A stretch of DNA of 64,000 bases from a virus. Below the pieces are notes generated by a model that was given only the letters and a program-made list of their open reading frames with translations, was not told where the DNA came from and made no database searches. Made by a program: the position numbers and the translations under genes. The first letter of the stretch is position 1; every line of letters begins with the position of its first letter. Shown one piece after another: positions 1 to 7,797 of this stretch. The stretch spans positions 84,739-148,738 of IMG/VR virus record IMGVR_UViG_3300030202_003189; one strand, given 5' to 3'.

Positions 1-640
1 AGTCTATAGGTTTATTGTATTTTTCACAGAAAGAAAGAATTTTAGAAAAACTTTCAACATTCTGATTCTCTTTTCTATGAATTGTCATAACAGGAGGACC
101 AACAAAAGTAATATCTTTATCGTAATGTTTATTAAGTAATTCGTATTCTAAATCACCAGACACTATTTCATTATTAAAAAAGTCCTGTATGTATCCTGTT
201 TCTCTAGGTGTGAATTGAATCTGTGATGCCAAGTCTGCGACTATCCTGTTTAATTCCTCCGGAACTTTAATATCGTTACATCTTCGACCGGCTTCTACAT
301 GACCAAAAGGGATTTTGTGTTTATAACAAACTAAAGAGGAAGATAAAGTGCTATTTGTATCTCCGTATATTAAAACAAAATCAGGTTTTTCTTTTTTTAA
401 TATTTCACTAAACCTTTCCATAGTTTGTGATATGAAAGATACTTCATCATTATTAGATATTTGTAAATCGTGATCTATAATAAGGGAAAACTCTTCTATA
501 AAGTAATCAGAAACATTTTCACTATAGTGTTGGTTGGTGTCAACAATGATATGGTTAATCTTATTTTCGTTACAATAATCAAAAATAGGTTTTACTTTTA
601 CGTATTGAGGTCTAGTTCCTATTATGCTAAGAATCTTCAT
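1..640 (-). CDS. wbpI: UDP-N-acetylglucosamine 2-epimerase family (WbpI-like), partial
   Basis: Reading the minus strand from the ATG at 640 gives an open frame that runs off the window, so the C-terminal part is missing. The product begins MKILSIIGTRPQYVKVKPI, the typical start of the WecB/WbpI family. It carries GDTNSTLS, GHVEAGRR, PEELNRIVAD and HRKEN, the conserved substrate-site motifs. The family inverts C2 of UDP-HexNAc sugars. Next to WbpB, D, E and G homologs the best guess is the WbpI type, which converts UDP-GlcNAc(3NAc)A to the manno form. This is inference from context, since WecB, acting on UDP-GlcNAc itself, has the same fold. The start overlaps the preceding dehydrogenase gene by 14 bases, so the two are probably translationally coupled. 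The stretch between the PEE and HRKEN motifs looks shorter than in bacterial enzymes. Confidence 0.85.
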   Translation of the reverse strand, partial: MKILSIIGTRPQYVKVKPIFDYCNENKINHIIVDTNQHYSENVSDYFIEEFSLIIDHDLQISNNDEVSFISQTMERFSEILKKEKPDFVLIYGDTNSTLSSSLVCYKHKIPFGHVEAGRRCNDIKVPEELNRIVADLASQIQFTPRETGYIQDFFNNEIVSGDLEYELLNKHYDKDITFVGPPVMTIHRKENQNVESFSKILSFCEKYNKPID

Positions 641-1439
641 TTTTTCTCATTTTGTTTCTTTCGCTTATTGTTGCTCCTAATACTTCACAAATACTACCAT
701 TTTCTAACATTGTGTTATAAAGGGCTTGGGTGTCTTTGGGGAAACACGCACCTCCATAACTTAATCTTCCGTCTGGACCCGGTACGTTTGTGTGCATCTC
801 ATTTACCCATCCATTTCTAAGTATCAGATCTTTTACCACGTCATAACTAGAATCTAGTTTACCACATAAATCATACATTTCATTAAAGAATTGTACCTTA
901 ACCGAATAAAAGGAATTTGCAAATATCTTCATAAGTTCTGATTCTGTAGAGGTACAAATAGAGATTTTAACATCCGGAAAACCAGACTTATATAGTTCTA
1001 TAATATCCTCCAACTGTTCTTCATTTTCAGTATAACCTAATACAATATGTTTTTGTTGTGCGAAATCTTTTTCACTAGTTCTGGCGGTTAGAAATTCAGG
1101 GTTGTGTACGATATTAAGATTGTAAAGGTGAGAAATATTCAAACAAGTATTAGGTTGTGTTGTGCTTTTTATTACGATAGTTCCCCTATACTCTTTTTTA
1201 TTTAGTCTATTTAATATTTCATGTATTGCACTATAGTCATATCCTCTTAATTCATTCGAAAAAAGTGTTGGTAGACATAAGAACATTATATCAGACTCAA
1301 GAGTAGAGTCAAAAGAATCAAAACTTTTATATTTGTCATAACTTCTGGTTTCATATCCTTTATTCCTAAACCAGGAGTAAACGGCGTTACCAACAAACCC
1401 TCTACCAATAACGCTAATTATTTTCTTAGTACTTTTCAT
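627..1439 (-). CDS. UDP-glucose/UDP-GlcNAc 6-dehydrogenase family, short form
   Basis: A 270-residue NAD-dependent nucleotide-sugar dehydrogenase. It opens with a Rossmann motif (VIGRGFVGNAV, residues 10-20). It has the family signature NPEFLTA and the catalytic cysteine motif GGACFPKD (Cys232, Lys235). Bacterial relatives (UDP-Glc or UDP-GlcNAc dehydrogenases, WbpA) are about 420-440 residues; this one stops soon after the catalytic cysteine and lacks most of the C-terminal UDP-binding domain. In the pathway it would oxidise C6 of UDP-GlcNAc to the uronic acid. The frame extends upstream to 1568, but those 43 residues lie inside the acetyltransferase gene and look unlike the family. The ATG at 1439 gives a 14-base overlap with that gene and places the Rossmann motif correctly. 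Whether the short form is active alone is not known. Confidence 0.85.
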   Translation of the reverse strand: MKSTKKIISVIGRGFVGNAVYSWFRNKGYETRSYDKYKSFDSFDSTLESDIMFLCLPTLFSNELRGYDYSAIHEILNRLNKKEYRGTIVIKSTTQPNTCLNISHLYNLNIVHNPEFLTARTSEKDFAQQKHIVLGYTENEEQLEDIIELYKSGFPDVKISICTSTESELMKIFANSFYSVKVQFFNEMYDLCGKLDSSYDVVKDLILRNGWVNEMHTNVPGPDGRLSYGGACFPKDTQALYNTMLENGSICEVLGATISERNKMRKNEDS

Positions 1440-1842
1440 TGTGCATCCTTTGTGCTGGTACTCCCAACCATATTTCATTATTCGGTACGTTTTTGGTGAC
1501 CACTGACCCAGCACCAATTTTACAATCATTTCCCAAAATGATATTAGGTAATAGTGTGGAATTGGCACCTATTGCTGCTCCTTCCTTTACTAGTGTTGGG
1601 GGTTCTTTTCTCCAAGCACCATTAGAAGGTGGATTTTTATCGTTCGTAAAAACAGTATGAGGTCCAACAAAAACATTATCTTCAATAATAATGTTTTCTG
1701 GAATAAATGAACCACAACCAATCCTACAGTTCTTACCTATTTTAACTTTATGACCAATCTCGACAAAGGCTCCAATTCTAGTACCTTCCCCTATCTCTGC
1801 ACTATCATAAATGTTACTACTTTCATGTATATAAGTTTCCAT
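1426..1842 (-). CDS. wbpD: Hexapeptide-repeat N-acetyltransferase, WbpD/WlbB-like
   Basis: About 138 residues of left-handed beta-helix hexapeptide repeats (IGEGTRIGAFVEIG, VKIGKNCRIG, IGANSTLLPNIILG, KIGAGSVVTKNVP), ending in the family hallmark GVPAQRM. The segment DNVFVGPHTVFTND matches the WbpD/WlbB group, which acetylates the 3-amino group of UDP-GlcNAc(3NH2)A using acetyl-CoA. The neighbouring aminotransferase and dehydrogenase support this substrate. The frame is open from an ATG at 1869, but that would overlap the upstream gene by 23 bases. The ATG at 1842 lies 4 bases after the upstream stop and gives the start METYIHESSNI, typical of the family, so I chose it. The enzyme should act as a cytoplasmic trimer, as in its family. 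Confidence 0.88.
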   Translation of the reverse strand: METYIHESSNIYDSAEIGEGTRIGAFVEIGHKVKIGKNCRIGCGSFIPENIIIEDNVFVGPHTVFTNDKNPPSNGAWRKEPPTLVKEGAAIGANSTLLPNIILGNDCKIGAGSVVTKNVPNNEIWLGVPAQRMHNEKY

Positions 1843-1846
1843 ATTT

Positions 1847-2767
1847 CTAAATGTAAAAAGTTTGACCATCTAATTTAACTTCTTTCTGTCTTAGACCGTC
1901 GATTAATTTTATTGTGGGTTCCACATCTTCAAGGGTAAACCCATTCCCTTTTAATATCTCTTCGTAACTAACTTTGTGTAAGTCAGTAAATCCTGTTGAG
2001 AACTCTAACTCTTCTCCGTTTATCTTAATAGACCTAAAGGGTTTCCATTCATCCCACGGGAGGTCCTCCTTCATGATACTTAAGTTGTATCTAACCTTGG
2101 CACCTTTAAGCCATAAAGTACCCTTAGATCTCTTCCCTGTGGTTTCCACCTTAAAATCAACAACATCCCCGAATATCCATATTAACATATCAAAAAAGTG
2201 TACGCCAATATTAGTAACCACCCCTCCAGATTTATCTGAATCGCCTTTCCAGGAATAATCATACCAAACACCTCTTGGTGTTATATAATCTAATGTTACC
2301 TCATGTTGTGTGATAGGAGATATGTTTTTATATTTTTCTTTAAGTTGTTTAATGAGTGGATGATGTCTCAGTTGAAGAATGTTGTATATCTTTTTTCCTG
2401 TTTCTTTCTCTAGACCTTTTAATGACTGTAGGTGTTTATCTCTTAGAACAAGAGGTTTTTCACAAATAACATCACAGTCATTTCTTAGCGATAGTCTTAT
2501 ATGTGCATCATGAAGATAGTTAGGACTACAAATTGAAACATAGTCGATGTCATCTTTGTGTCGGTAAAGATGTCGATCAAATCTTTCAGCCTCTTTGAAG
2601 TATGCGGCTTGTGGGAAATGCTTGTCTATGTATCCTACCCCATCATAGGGATCAAGAAGTGCCACCAAGTTACTATCAGTATGTTTTATCGCTTCAACAT
2701 GACGAGGGGCAATATAACCCCCGGCACCTATAAGTGCAAAATTCTTTATATTATTTTTTGAACCCAT
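1847..2767 (-). CDS. wbpB: Gfo/Idh/MocA-family UDP-GlcNAcA 3-dehydrogenase, WbpB/WlbA-like
   Basis: A 306-residue oxidoreductase with an N-terminal NAD-binding motif (ALIGAGGYIAPRH, residues 11-23) and the catalytic EKP motif (residues 103-105). Further WlbA-type stretches are DYVSICSPNYLHDAHI, YNILQLRHHP, GVVTNIGVHFFDML and EFSTGFTDLH. WlbA/WbpB oxidises C3 of UDP-GlcNAc-uronate, producing the 3-keto substrate for the aminotransferase encoded just upstream. Full length for the family. The start overlaps the end of the aminotransferase gene by 17 bases, as expected for coupled translation within the operon. The identity is supported by several long stretches that I recognise from WlbA, not only by the general fold. 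Confidence 0.92.
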   Translation of the reverse strand: MGSKNNIKNFALIGAGGYIAPRHVEAIKHTDSNLVALLDPYDGVGYIDKHFPQAAYFKEAERFDRHLYRHKDDIDYVSICSPNYLHDAHIRLSLRNDCDVICEKPLVLRDKHLQSLKGLEKETGKKIYNILQLRHHPLIKQLKEKYKNISPITQHEVTLDYITPRGVWYDYSWKGDSDKSGGVVTNIGVHFFDMLIWIFGDVVDFKVETTGKRSKGTLWLKGAKVRYNLSIMKEDLPWDEWKPFRSIKINGEELEFSTGFTDLHKVSYEEILKGNGFTLEDVEPTIKLIDGLRQKEVKLDGQTFYI

Positions 2768-3869
2768 TTATACAAGTTATTATCGTTTTTAATTCATTTT
2801 CAGTAAGGTGTGGAGATACAGGTATATGTAAAACCTCCTTACATCTTTTTTCGCATTCAGGTAGCGATTGGTCCCCAAAAATCTTTTGGTATATCGGTTG
2901 TTTGTGTAATGGAATTGGCCAATAAACAAAGGTTTCAACACCGACATCTGACAGACTTTTTTGTAGCTCATCTCTACCTTCTACTATCAGAGTATACAGG
3001 TACCAACTATGATTGTCAATAGTATCAGTAGGGTACGGTAATGTAACTCTAGGATTTTTAATATTATCAAAGTAATATTGTGCGTTTTTTTGTCTTCTTT
3101 TTAACCACTCATCCGAGGCACCATTTAATAATACAGTGAGGAATCTAGCTTGTAATGCATCCAACCTTAAATTACCCCCTATAGTCTCATGGTAGTATCT
3201 TTTCTTAGAACCATGGGCTCTAATCATTTTTATTTTATTATAGGTTTCTTCGCTATTAGTTATCACAATACCACCATCCCCCAAACAACCTAATGTTTTA
3301 GCAGGAAAAAAACTAAAAGATGATGCTAGTGAATGTGTTCCTGAGTGACCTCCTTCAGGATAATAAGAACCGAAAGATTCTGCGGCATCTTCAAATAAGA
3401 AAGCTCCTCTGGATTTACAAAAATTATTAAGTTCCTTAATTGATTTGGTTTCGCCGAAAAGATGAACAAACATTACCGCTTTAGTGTTTTCAGTCCAAGC
3501 CTCCTTAAATTCTTTTACTGATGGATGAAAGGAACCGGGCTCATTATCTACAAATATAGGATTTAATCCTGCAACTAATATTGCTTCAGAACTTGCAATA
3601 AAAGTATATGAGGGTACCAATACGTCAGAACCTTTAGGTAAGTCCAAGGACATTAAGATGGCTAACAATCCATCTGTACCACTCGAAACCCCTACCGCAT
3701 ATTTGGCTCCTGTATATTCGGCAAACTCCTGCTCAAATCTACTAACTGAGGGACCATTCACGTAAATCCCGTCAGATAATGACTTATCTAACTCCCCCAT
3801 TAAATAATCTTTATAGGGTGCCAGCAACTTAGGATAGTCAAAAAATCTAATAGTTTCTTTTGTTTGCAT
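2751..3869 (-). CDS. wbpE: PLP-dependent sugar aminotransferase (DegT/DnrJ/EryC1), WbpE-like
   Basis: A 372-residue family member of normal length. Visible motifs are VSSGTDGL (cofactor phosphate site), EDAAESFG with Asp161 facing the pyridine nitrogen, and SFFPAKTLG, in which Lys191 is the predicted Schiff-base lysine. The family transfers the amino group of glutamate to keto sugars. Placed between WbpB-like and WbpG-like genes, it most probably makes UDP-GlcNAc(3NH2)A from the 3-keto intermediate. It overlaps the upstream amidotransferase gene by 23 bases and the downstream WbpB-like gene by 17. Substrate assignment is by context; the aminotransferase class is certain. Confidence 0.92.
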   Translation of the reverse strand: MQTKETIRFFDYPKLLAPYKDYLMGELDKSLSDGIYVNGPSVSRFEQEFAEYTGAKYAVGVSSGTDGLLAILMSLDLPKGSDVLVPSYTFIASSEAILVAGLNPIFVDNEPGSFHPSVKEFKEAWTENTKAVMFVHLFGETKSIKELNNFCKSRGAFLFEDAAESFGSYYPEGGHSGTHSLASSFSFFPAKTLGCLGDGGIVITNSEETYNKIKMIRAHGSKKRYYHETIGGNLRLDALQARFLTVLLNGASDEWLKRRQKNAQYYFDNIKNPRVTLPYPTDTIDNHSWYLYTLIVEGRDELQKSLSDVGVETFVYWPIPLHKQPIYQKIFGDQSLPECEKRCKEVLHIPVSPHLTENELKTIITCINGFKK

Positions 3870-4980
3870 ATTTTAAGTAAAAGCTTTTAGGTACTAAATT
3901 TAATCTATATAAGACATAAAAGAAAGGCCTAAGTCTCTCAAATAGTCTTTTGTATGTTGGGTAATCGGTATAATCCTTTTTATCATTAGTCATGATATCG
4001 TTAAATTGTTCATCTGTTAAATCTAATCTTTTCTTCATTTCTACGATTAAACTATCATCCATTTCTTTATCTTCCATCATTTTTATAAGGGCCAATTTTC
4101 TTGTCATCTGTCCAGATCTAATTAGAGCGGAATACTCACACTTTCTTAGGTCAATACCAAATTTATTAGGAAGATAAAAATTATTTACAAAGTATGCAGA
4201 ACGATTTTCCATGTGGTGACCTCCATACCATTCCCATCCATATTCATCATGTAAGAATTTTTTAGTTTGTTCTTTATCATAATCCAGATAATAAAGAGGT
4301 CTAATCCTTTTAATTCTTTTCACCAATAATTGTCTCATCCAAGGCCAAAAATCCATAAGAGGTAGCGTAGTTAGTTTAGTTTTTCCAAATAATTTATGTA
4401 TTGATCTAACATATTTTGCATCTTGGTAAAACCATCCTTGTGGTGAAATCCCTTCGGTTCTAAATGAATGACCATTCCATATCCATTTTATACCATATTC
4501 TTCTGCCGCTTTATAAAGTGTGGCGCCAATAGCTAAGTCAGTACCAGAATCTAGATCAGGAACCGAAGCTAAAAAAAATGAACGAACTAGATCGTTGTAT
4601 TCCTTGTTATCGACTACATGGGTGTATAAATCAATATCTAAAGAAGTTATCATTCTTTCTATGTTTTCTACGGCTATCTTTGAATTCCAGGTGTTGTCGA
4701 AATGAACAGCAAGTGGTCGTAAACCACACTTAACCGCTAAGTGTAATAGGTATGAAGAGTCACATCCTCCACTCACACCTACAATTACATCGTATTTTTT
4801 CCTCTTACCATCCTTCTTCATCTGATTAATGACGTCATTTAGTATTCTACCCCCTTCCTCACCAACCGGATATTCCTTATCTAACTCGACATCTCTTTCA
4901 CAATAGTTACAAACCCCATCATTATTAAACTTGATGTAAGGGATAGTTTCATCGTAGATACAGTTATTACATATTTTCAT
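3847..4980 (-). CDS. wbpG: N-acetyl sugar amidotransferase, WbpG/PseA-type
   Basis: A 377-residue PP-loop ATPase. Four cysteines near the N-terminus (Cys4, 7, 24, 27; CNNCIYDE and CNYC) form the metal-binding knuckle typical of this family. The PP-loop is SGGCDSS (residues 70-76), and SVPDLDSGTDLAIG and IWNGHSFRTEGISPQGW are characteristic. WbpG uses ATP and ammonia to convert the 3-acetamido group of the uronic acid to an acetamidino group. The ammonia is supplied by a HisH/HisF pair, and genes for both lie immediately upstream in this operon, which supports this role strongly. PseA and LegA relatives modify pseudaminic or legionaminic acids, but no gene for those pathways is visible here. 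The 14-base overlap with the HisF-like gene suggests coupled expression. Confidence 0.92.
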   Translation of the reverse strand: MKICNNCIYDETIPYIKFNNDGVCNYCERDVELDKEYPVGEEGGRILNDVINQMKKDGKRKKYDVIVGVSGGCDSSYLLHLAVKCGLRPLAVHFDNTWNSKIAVENIERMITSLDIDLYTHVVDNKEYNDLVRSFFLASVPDLDSGTDLAIGATLYKAAEEYGIKWIWNGHSFRTEGISPQGWFYQDAKYVRSIHKLFGKTKLTTLPLMDFWPWMRQLLVKRIKRIRPLYYLDYDKEQTKKFLHDEYGWEWYGGHHMENRSAYFVNNFYLPNKFGIDLRKCEYSALIRSGQMTRKLALIKMMEDKEMDDSLIVEMKKRLDLTDEQFNDIMTNDKKDYTDYPTYKRLFERLRPFFYVLYRLNLVPKSFYLKYANKRNY

Positions 4981-5728
4981 AATTTTTTATTATTTTGTCA
5001 ATTTCATTTTGTTTTGGGAATCTAATTAGTACCCCCATATTTTTTTTAGAGTAAACACACATACTACCTAATGCGACCCCCGAACTACCACTTATGATAG
5101 AATCTTGTATATCTTTTATCTTACCAACCCCACCACAAGATATAACTGGAAGATGAGTATTTTTACAAACTTCTTTAATTATACTGGTATCCATACCTTC
5201 CCAAGTTCCGTCCCTATCTACTGAATATAATAAAATTTCACCAACACCTAATTCTTCTAAAGACTTAATATACTCAATTGGGGTTAAATCTACTGTTTTT
5301 TTATTAGAATGTCTATAAATTCGATATTTCCCCCAAAAATTCTTTTTTATATCTACAGAGGCAACTATACTTTGACTACCAAATAGTTTTATTGCCTCCT
5401 CTATAGTTTGTCGGTCCTCGAATAGAAGAGTATTAACTATAATCTTTTCTATCCCTAGTTGGAATAGCTTTCTCATGTCGTCTATTGTTTTAACACTACC
5501 CCCATAACATAACGGCATGAAACATTCTCTTGTTATCTTACGTATAACATCAAAAGGAATATCTTTTTTAGAGATATCAATTAAAACCAACTCATCCACT
5601 TCCTTTCCGTTAAATATTTTTATTGCGTTCACTGCATCCCCCACATATGAAGGATTATCAAATTTAACGGTTTTAACTAAGGAACCGTCTTTCAATAATA
5701 AACAGGGCATAATTCTAGGTCTTAACAT
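4967..5728 (-). CDS. hisF2: HisF-like ammonia-channel TIM barrel serving the amidotransferase
   Basis: A 253-residue (beta/alpha)8 barrel of the HisF family, as shown by LRPRIMPCLLLKDG, PLCYGGSVKTIDDMR, ASVDIKK, LLYSVDRDGTWEGMD, PVISCGGVGKIKDI and GVALGSM. True HisF has an essential aspartate in the first strand (CLDxxxG). Here the aspartate is replaced by leucine (CLLLKDG), so imidazole glycerol phosphate synthesis is unlikely. This fits the HisF2 group of O-antigen clusters, which passes ammonia from HisH to WbpG. The gene sits between the amidotransferase (14-base overlap) and HisH (one-base gap). No other histidine biosynthesis gene is present, which again argues against an amino-acid role. 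Confidence 0.9.
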   Translation of the reverse strand: MLRPRIMPCLLLKDGSLVKTVKFDNPSYVGDAVNAIKIFNGKEVDELVLIDISKKDIPFDVIRKITRECFMPLCYGGSVKTIDDMRKLFQLGIEKIIVNTLLFEDRQTIEEAIKLFGSQSIVASVDIKKNFWGKYRIYRHSNKKTVDLTPIEYIKSLEELGVGEILLYSVDRDGTWEGMDTSIIKEVCKNTHLPVISCGGVGKIKDIQDSIISGSSGVALGSMCVYSKKNMGVLIRFPKQNEIDKIIKNYENM

Positions 5729-5729
5729 A

Positions 5730-6329
5730 TTACAAATTTATAAAGTTTTCCATTAGTTTCATCCCATATTTATGACTTTTTTCAGGATGAAATTGTACAC
5801 CAAAAATGTTATCTTTAGATATTCCAGATGTAAATTTAATACCATAGGTGGTCTCTAACATAATATCTTCTTTGTTGTCACACTCAACATAATAAGAATG
5901 TACAAAGTAAAAACGAGAATCTTCTTTACATAACTCTGATTTTATTGGTTTTACTTGATTCCATCCCATATGGGGGACCTTCAAAGTAATGTCACTAAAG
6001 TTAAATTTTTTACATTCTCCTTTTACAAACCCTAGTCCCGATTGGTTTCCCTCTTCACTCTTTTCCATTAGTAATTGCATACCAAGACAAATCCCTAATA
6101 TTGGTTTATGTTTTTCTATTACATTATGGTGTAGTTTTCCTAACCATCCGGAATGAATTATATTATCCATACCATTATCAAAAGATCCCACTCCAGGTAA
6201 AACTATTTTATCAACTAATTTTAATTCTTCGGGGGACTTAACGATTTTAGTTTTATGATATCCTAAAAAATTTATCATCGATTCAACAGAACCCACATTA
6301 CCCATTCCGTAGTCAACTATACCTATCAT
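5730..6329 (-). CDS. hisH2: HisH-like class I glutamine amidotransferase
   Basis: A 199-residue glutaminase of the HisH type and usual length. It begins [16 protein letters not shown]. The nucleophile elbow is GICLGMQLL with Cys81, and the remaining triad is in VQFHPEKS (His181, Glu183); LPGVGSFDNGM is the oxyanion strand. It would release ammonia from glutamine and hand it through the HisF-like barrel to the WbpG-like enzyme. Its ATG overlaps the stop of the upstream acyltransferase (ATGA), and a single base separates it from the HisF-like gene. All catalytic residues are in place, so the protein should be active. Confidence 0.92.
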   Translation of the reverse strand: MIGIVDYGMGNVGSVESMINFLGYHKTKIVKSPEELKLVDKIVLPGVGSFDNGMDNIIHSGWLGKLHHNVIEKHKPILGICLGMQLLMEKSEEGNQSGLGFVKGECKKFNFSDITLKVPHMGWNQVKPIKSELCKEDSRFYFVHSYYVECDNKEDIMLETTYGIKFTSGISKDNIFGVQFHPEKSHKYGMKLMENFINL

Positions 6330-6853
6330 TTTCTTATTCTTATTAATCTCGCAGGGACTCCTGCGATTACACTATATTCTGGGAAGTCTTTGGTTACTAC
6401 CGCTCCAGCACCAACTTGGGTTCCTTTTTTAATTGTAACCCCTGGCATAATTACAGAGTTGACCCCTAAATCGGAGTCGTCCTCAATAATAACTGGTTTG
6501 AATTCTAATTCTTCGTGTAGTATCGGTTGGTTTATATTTGTGTCTTTATGATGACTTGTGAGTATTTTAACTCCTGGTCCTATACCTATATTTTTACCTA
6601 TTTTAATACCACCAGCAGAATGAAAGAAACATTGTTGACCAATCCAGGTTCCCTCTTCTATTATCATCTCATTTTTATAGTAACCTTTTAGAATTGTATT
6701 GTGTCCGATATAGACGTTATCGTGTATGGAAATGTTTTCAGGATGAAATAGGAGTACACCGTCCTCTAATATAGTTTTTTCACCTAGTCTCTTAAGGGAG
6801 TCTTTATTATAAAAACCTTTTTCATTTAATCTACCGTTTCCGTGACTTTCCAT
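6326..6853 (-). CDS. Hexapeptide-repeat acyltransferase
   Basis: A 175-residue left-handed beta-helix protein with a short N-terminal region followed by hexapeptide turns ([55 protein letters not shown]). It closes with [13 protein letters not shown], the standard end of sugar O- or N-acetyltransferases. ILTSHHKD supplies the catalytic histidine region seen in maltose/galactoside acetyltransferase relatives. It is a second acyltransferase, distinct from the WbpD-like one. It probably decorates a sugar made or transferred by the operon; the substrate cannot be told. It overlaps the epimerase gene upstream by 28 bases. Confidence 0.85.
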   Translation of the reverse strand: MESHGNGRLNEKGFYNKDSLKRLGEKTILEDGVLLFHPENISIHDNVYIGHNTILKGYYKNEMIIEEGTWIGQQCFFHSAGGIKIGKNIGIGPGVKILTSHHKDTNINQPILHEELEFKPVIIEDDSDLGVNSVIMPGVTIKKGTQVGAGAVVTKDFPEYSVIAGVPARLIRIRK

Positions 6854-7797
6854 TTGTCTTTTATGTATTTTGCTGTTCTTAATATCCCTTCTTCTAAATC
6901 TATTTTAGACGTAAAACCTAAAACTTCCTTTGCTTTTTCTACGCTTGGTATTCTAATTGCAACATCCGCTGATAATGGTGGATCAAAAACAATTTTAGAT
7001 TTAGAGTTTAGAACCCTACAAATTGTTTGTGCCAAACCTAAAATAGTTATAACGGCTCTCGGATTACCTATGTTAAAACTTTCTCCTACGGCTTTCGGAT
7101 TTATTATACACTCTTCTAAACAATCTACAAAATCGTCAACGTAACACCAGGCTCGTATTTGATTTCCATCCCCATCAATGTGAATATCTTCATTTCGTAA
7201 GGCTTTTTCAATAAAAATTTGTAACGCTCCGTTAGCTGACTGTCCAGGTCCATAAACATTAAAAGGTCTAATAGTAACTACTGGTAAATTGTATTGAGTC
7301 GTATAAGCTTTTGCTAAATGTTCTCCGGCTAACTTACTTACTGCATAAACCCATCTAGCCTCACCAGCAGAGCCCGCCACTGTTTGGTCTTCTTCTTTAG
7401 ATTTGAAAGCCATTGAACCAAAGACTTCAGAAGTTGAGAATTCTACAATTCTATCTTTAATCCCTAGTCTCTGACATACTTCTAAAACATTAGCCGTACC
7501 TATCATGTTAACCCTCATTGTTTTAACAGGGTATTTTATTACCGTATCAATTCCAGCAATCGCGGCTGCGTGTATAACAATATCAGGGAGATTAGAACTC
7601 ATGGATATAGATAGTTTATCATAGTCTAAAATGTCTCCTTTAATAATTGTTAAATTTTTATGACCACTTAAACCACTAGAAGATAGGGTATCCCTCTCAA
7701 AATTATCATATACAGTAATTTTGTGAGTTTTTATAAATCTTTTAATTATTGTGTTGGCGATAAATCCAGCCCCTCCTGTTATAAAAATCTTTTTCAT
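6826..7797 (-). CDS. NAD-dependent nucleotide-sugar epimerase/dehydratase (extended SDR)
   Basis: A 323-residue extended short-chain dehydrogenase. The Rossmann motif is GGAGFIAN (residues 8-15), the catalytic pair lies in YAVSK (Tyr151, Lys155), and [10 protein letters not shown] is the usual substrate-side motif. It belongs to the GalE/dTDP-glucose-4,6-dehydratase superfamily, which modifies C4 and nearby carbons of UDP-, dTDP- or CDP-sugars. The sequence does not decide between epimerase and dehydratase. No partner genes of a dTDP-rhamnose pathway are visible, so a UDP-HexNAc 4-epimerase is one option. The start overlaps the previous gene's stop (ATGA, 4 bases). Confidence 0.87.
   Translation of the reverse strand: MKKIFITGGAGFIANTIIKRFIKTHKITVYDNFERDTLSSSGLSGHKNLTIIKGDILDYDKLSISMSSNLPDIVIHAAAIAGIDTVIKYPVKTMRVNMIGTANVLEVCQRLGIKDRIVEFSTSEVFGSMAFKSKEEDQTVAGSAGEARWVYAVSKLAGEHLAKAYTTQYNLPVVTIRPFNVYGPGQSANGALQIFIEKALRNEDIHIDGDGNQIRAWCYVDDFVDCLEECIINPKAVGESFNIGNPRAVITILGLAQTICRVLNSKSKIVFDPPLSADVAIRIPSVEKAKEVLGFTSKIDLEEGILRTAKYIKDKWKVTETVD

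Noticed and set aside
470-820. A 116-residue plus-strand open frame over the epimerase and dehydrogenase genes
   Set aside because: It is antisense to two well-recognised genes and its translation is phenylalanine- and leucine-rich without a domain.
1440-1568. N-terminal extension of the nucleotide-sugar dehydrogenase to an ATG at 1568
   Set aside because: These 43 residues overlap the acetyltransferase gene and do not resemble the family, whose Rossmann strand starts directly after the ATG at 1439.
4967-6329. HisF and HisH as histidine biosynthesis genes
   Set aside because: No other his gene is present. HisF lacks its catalytic aspartate, and both lie next to a WbpG-like gene that uses exactly this pair for ammonia.
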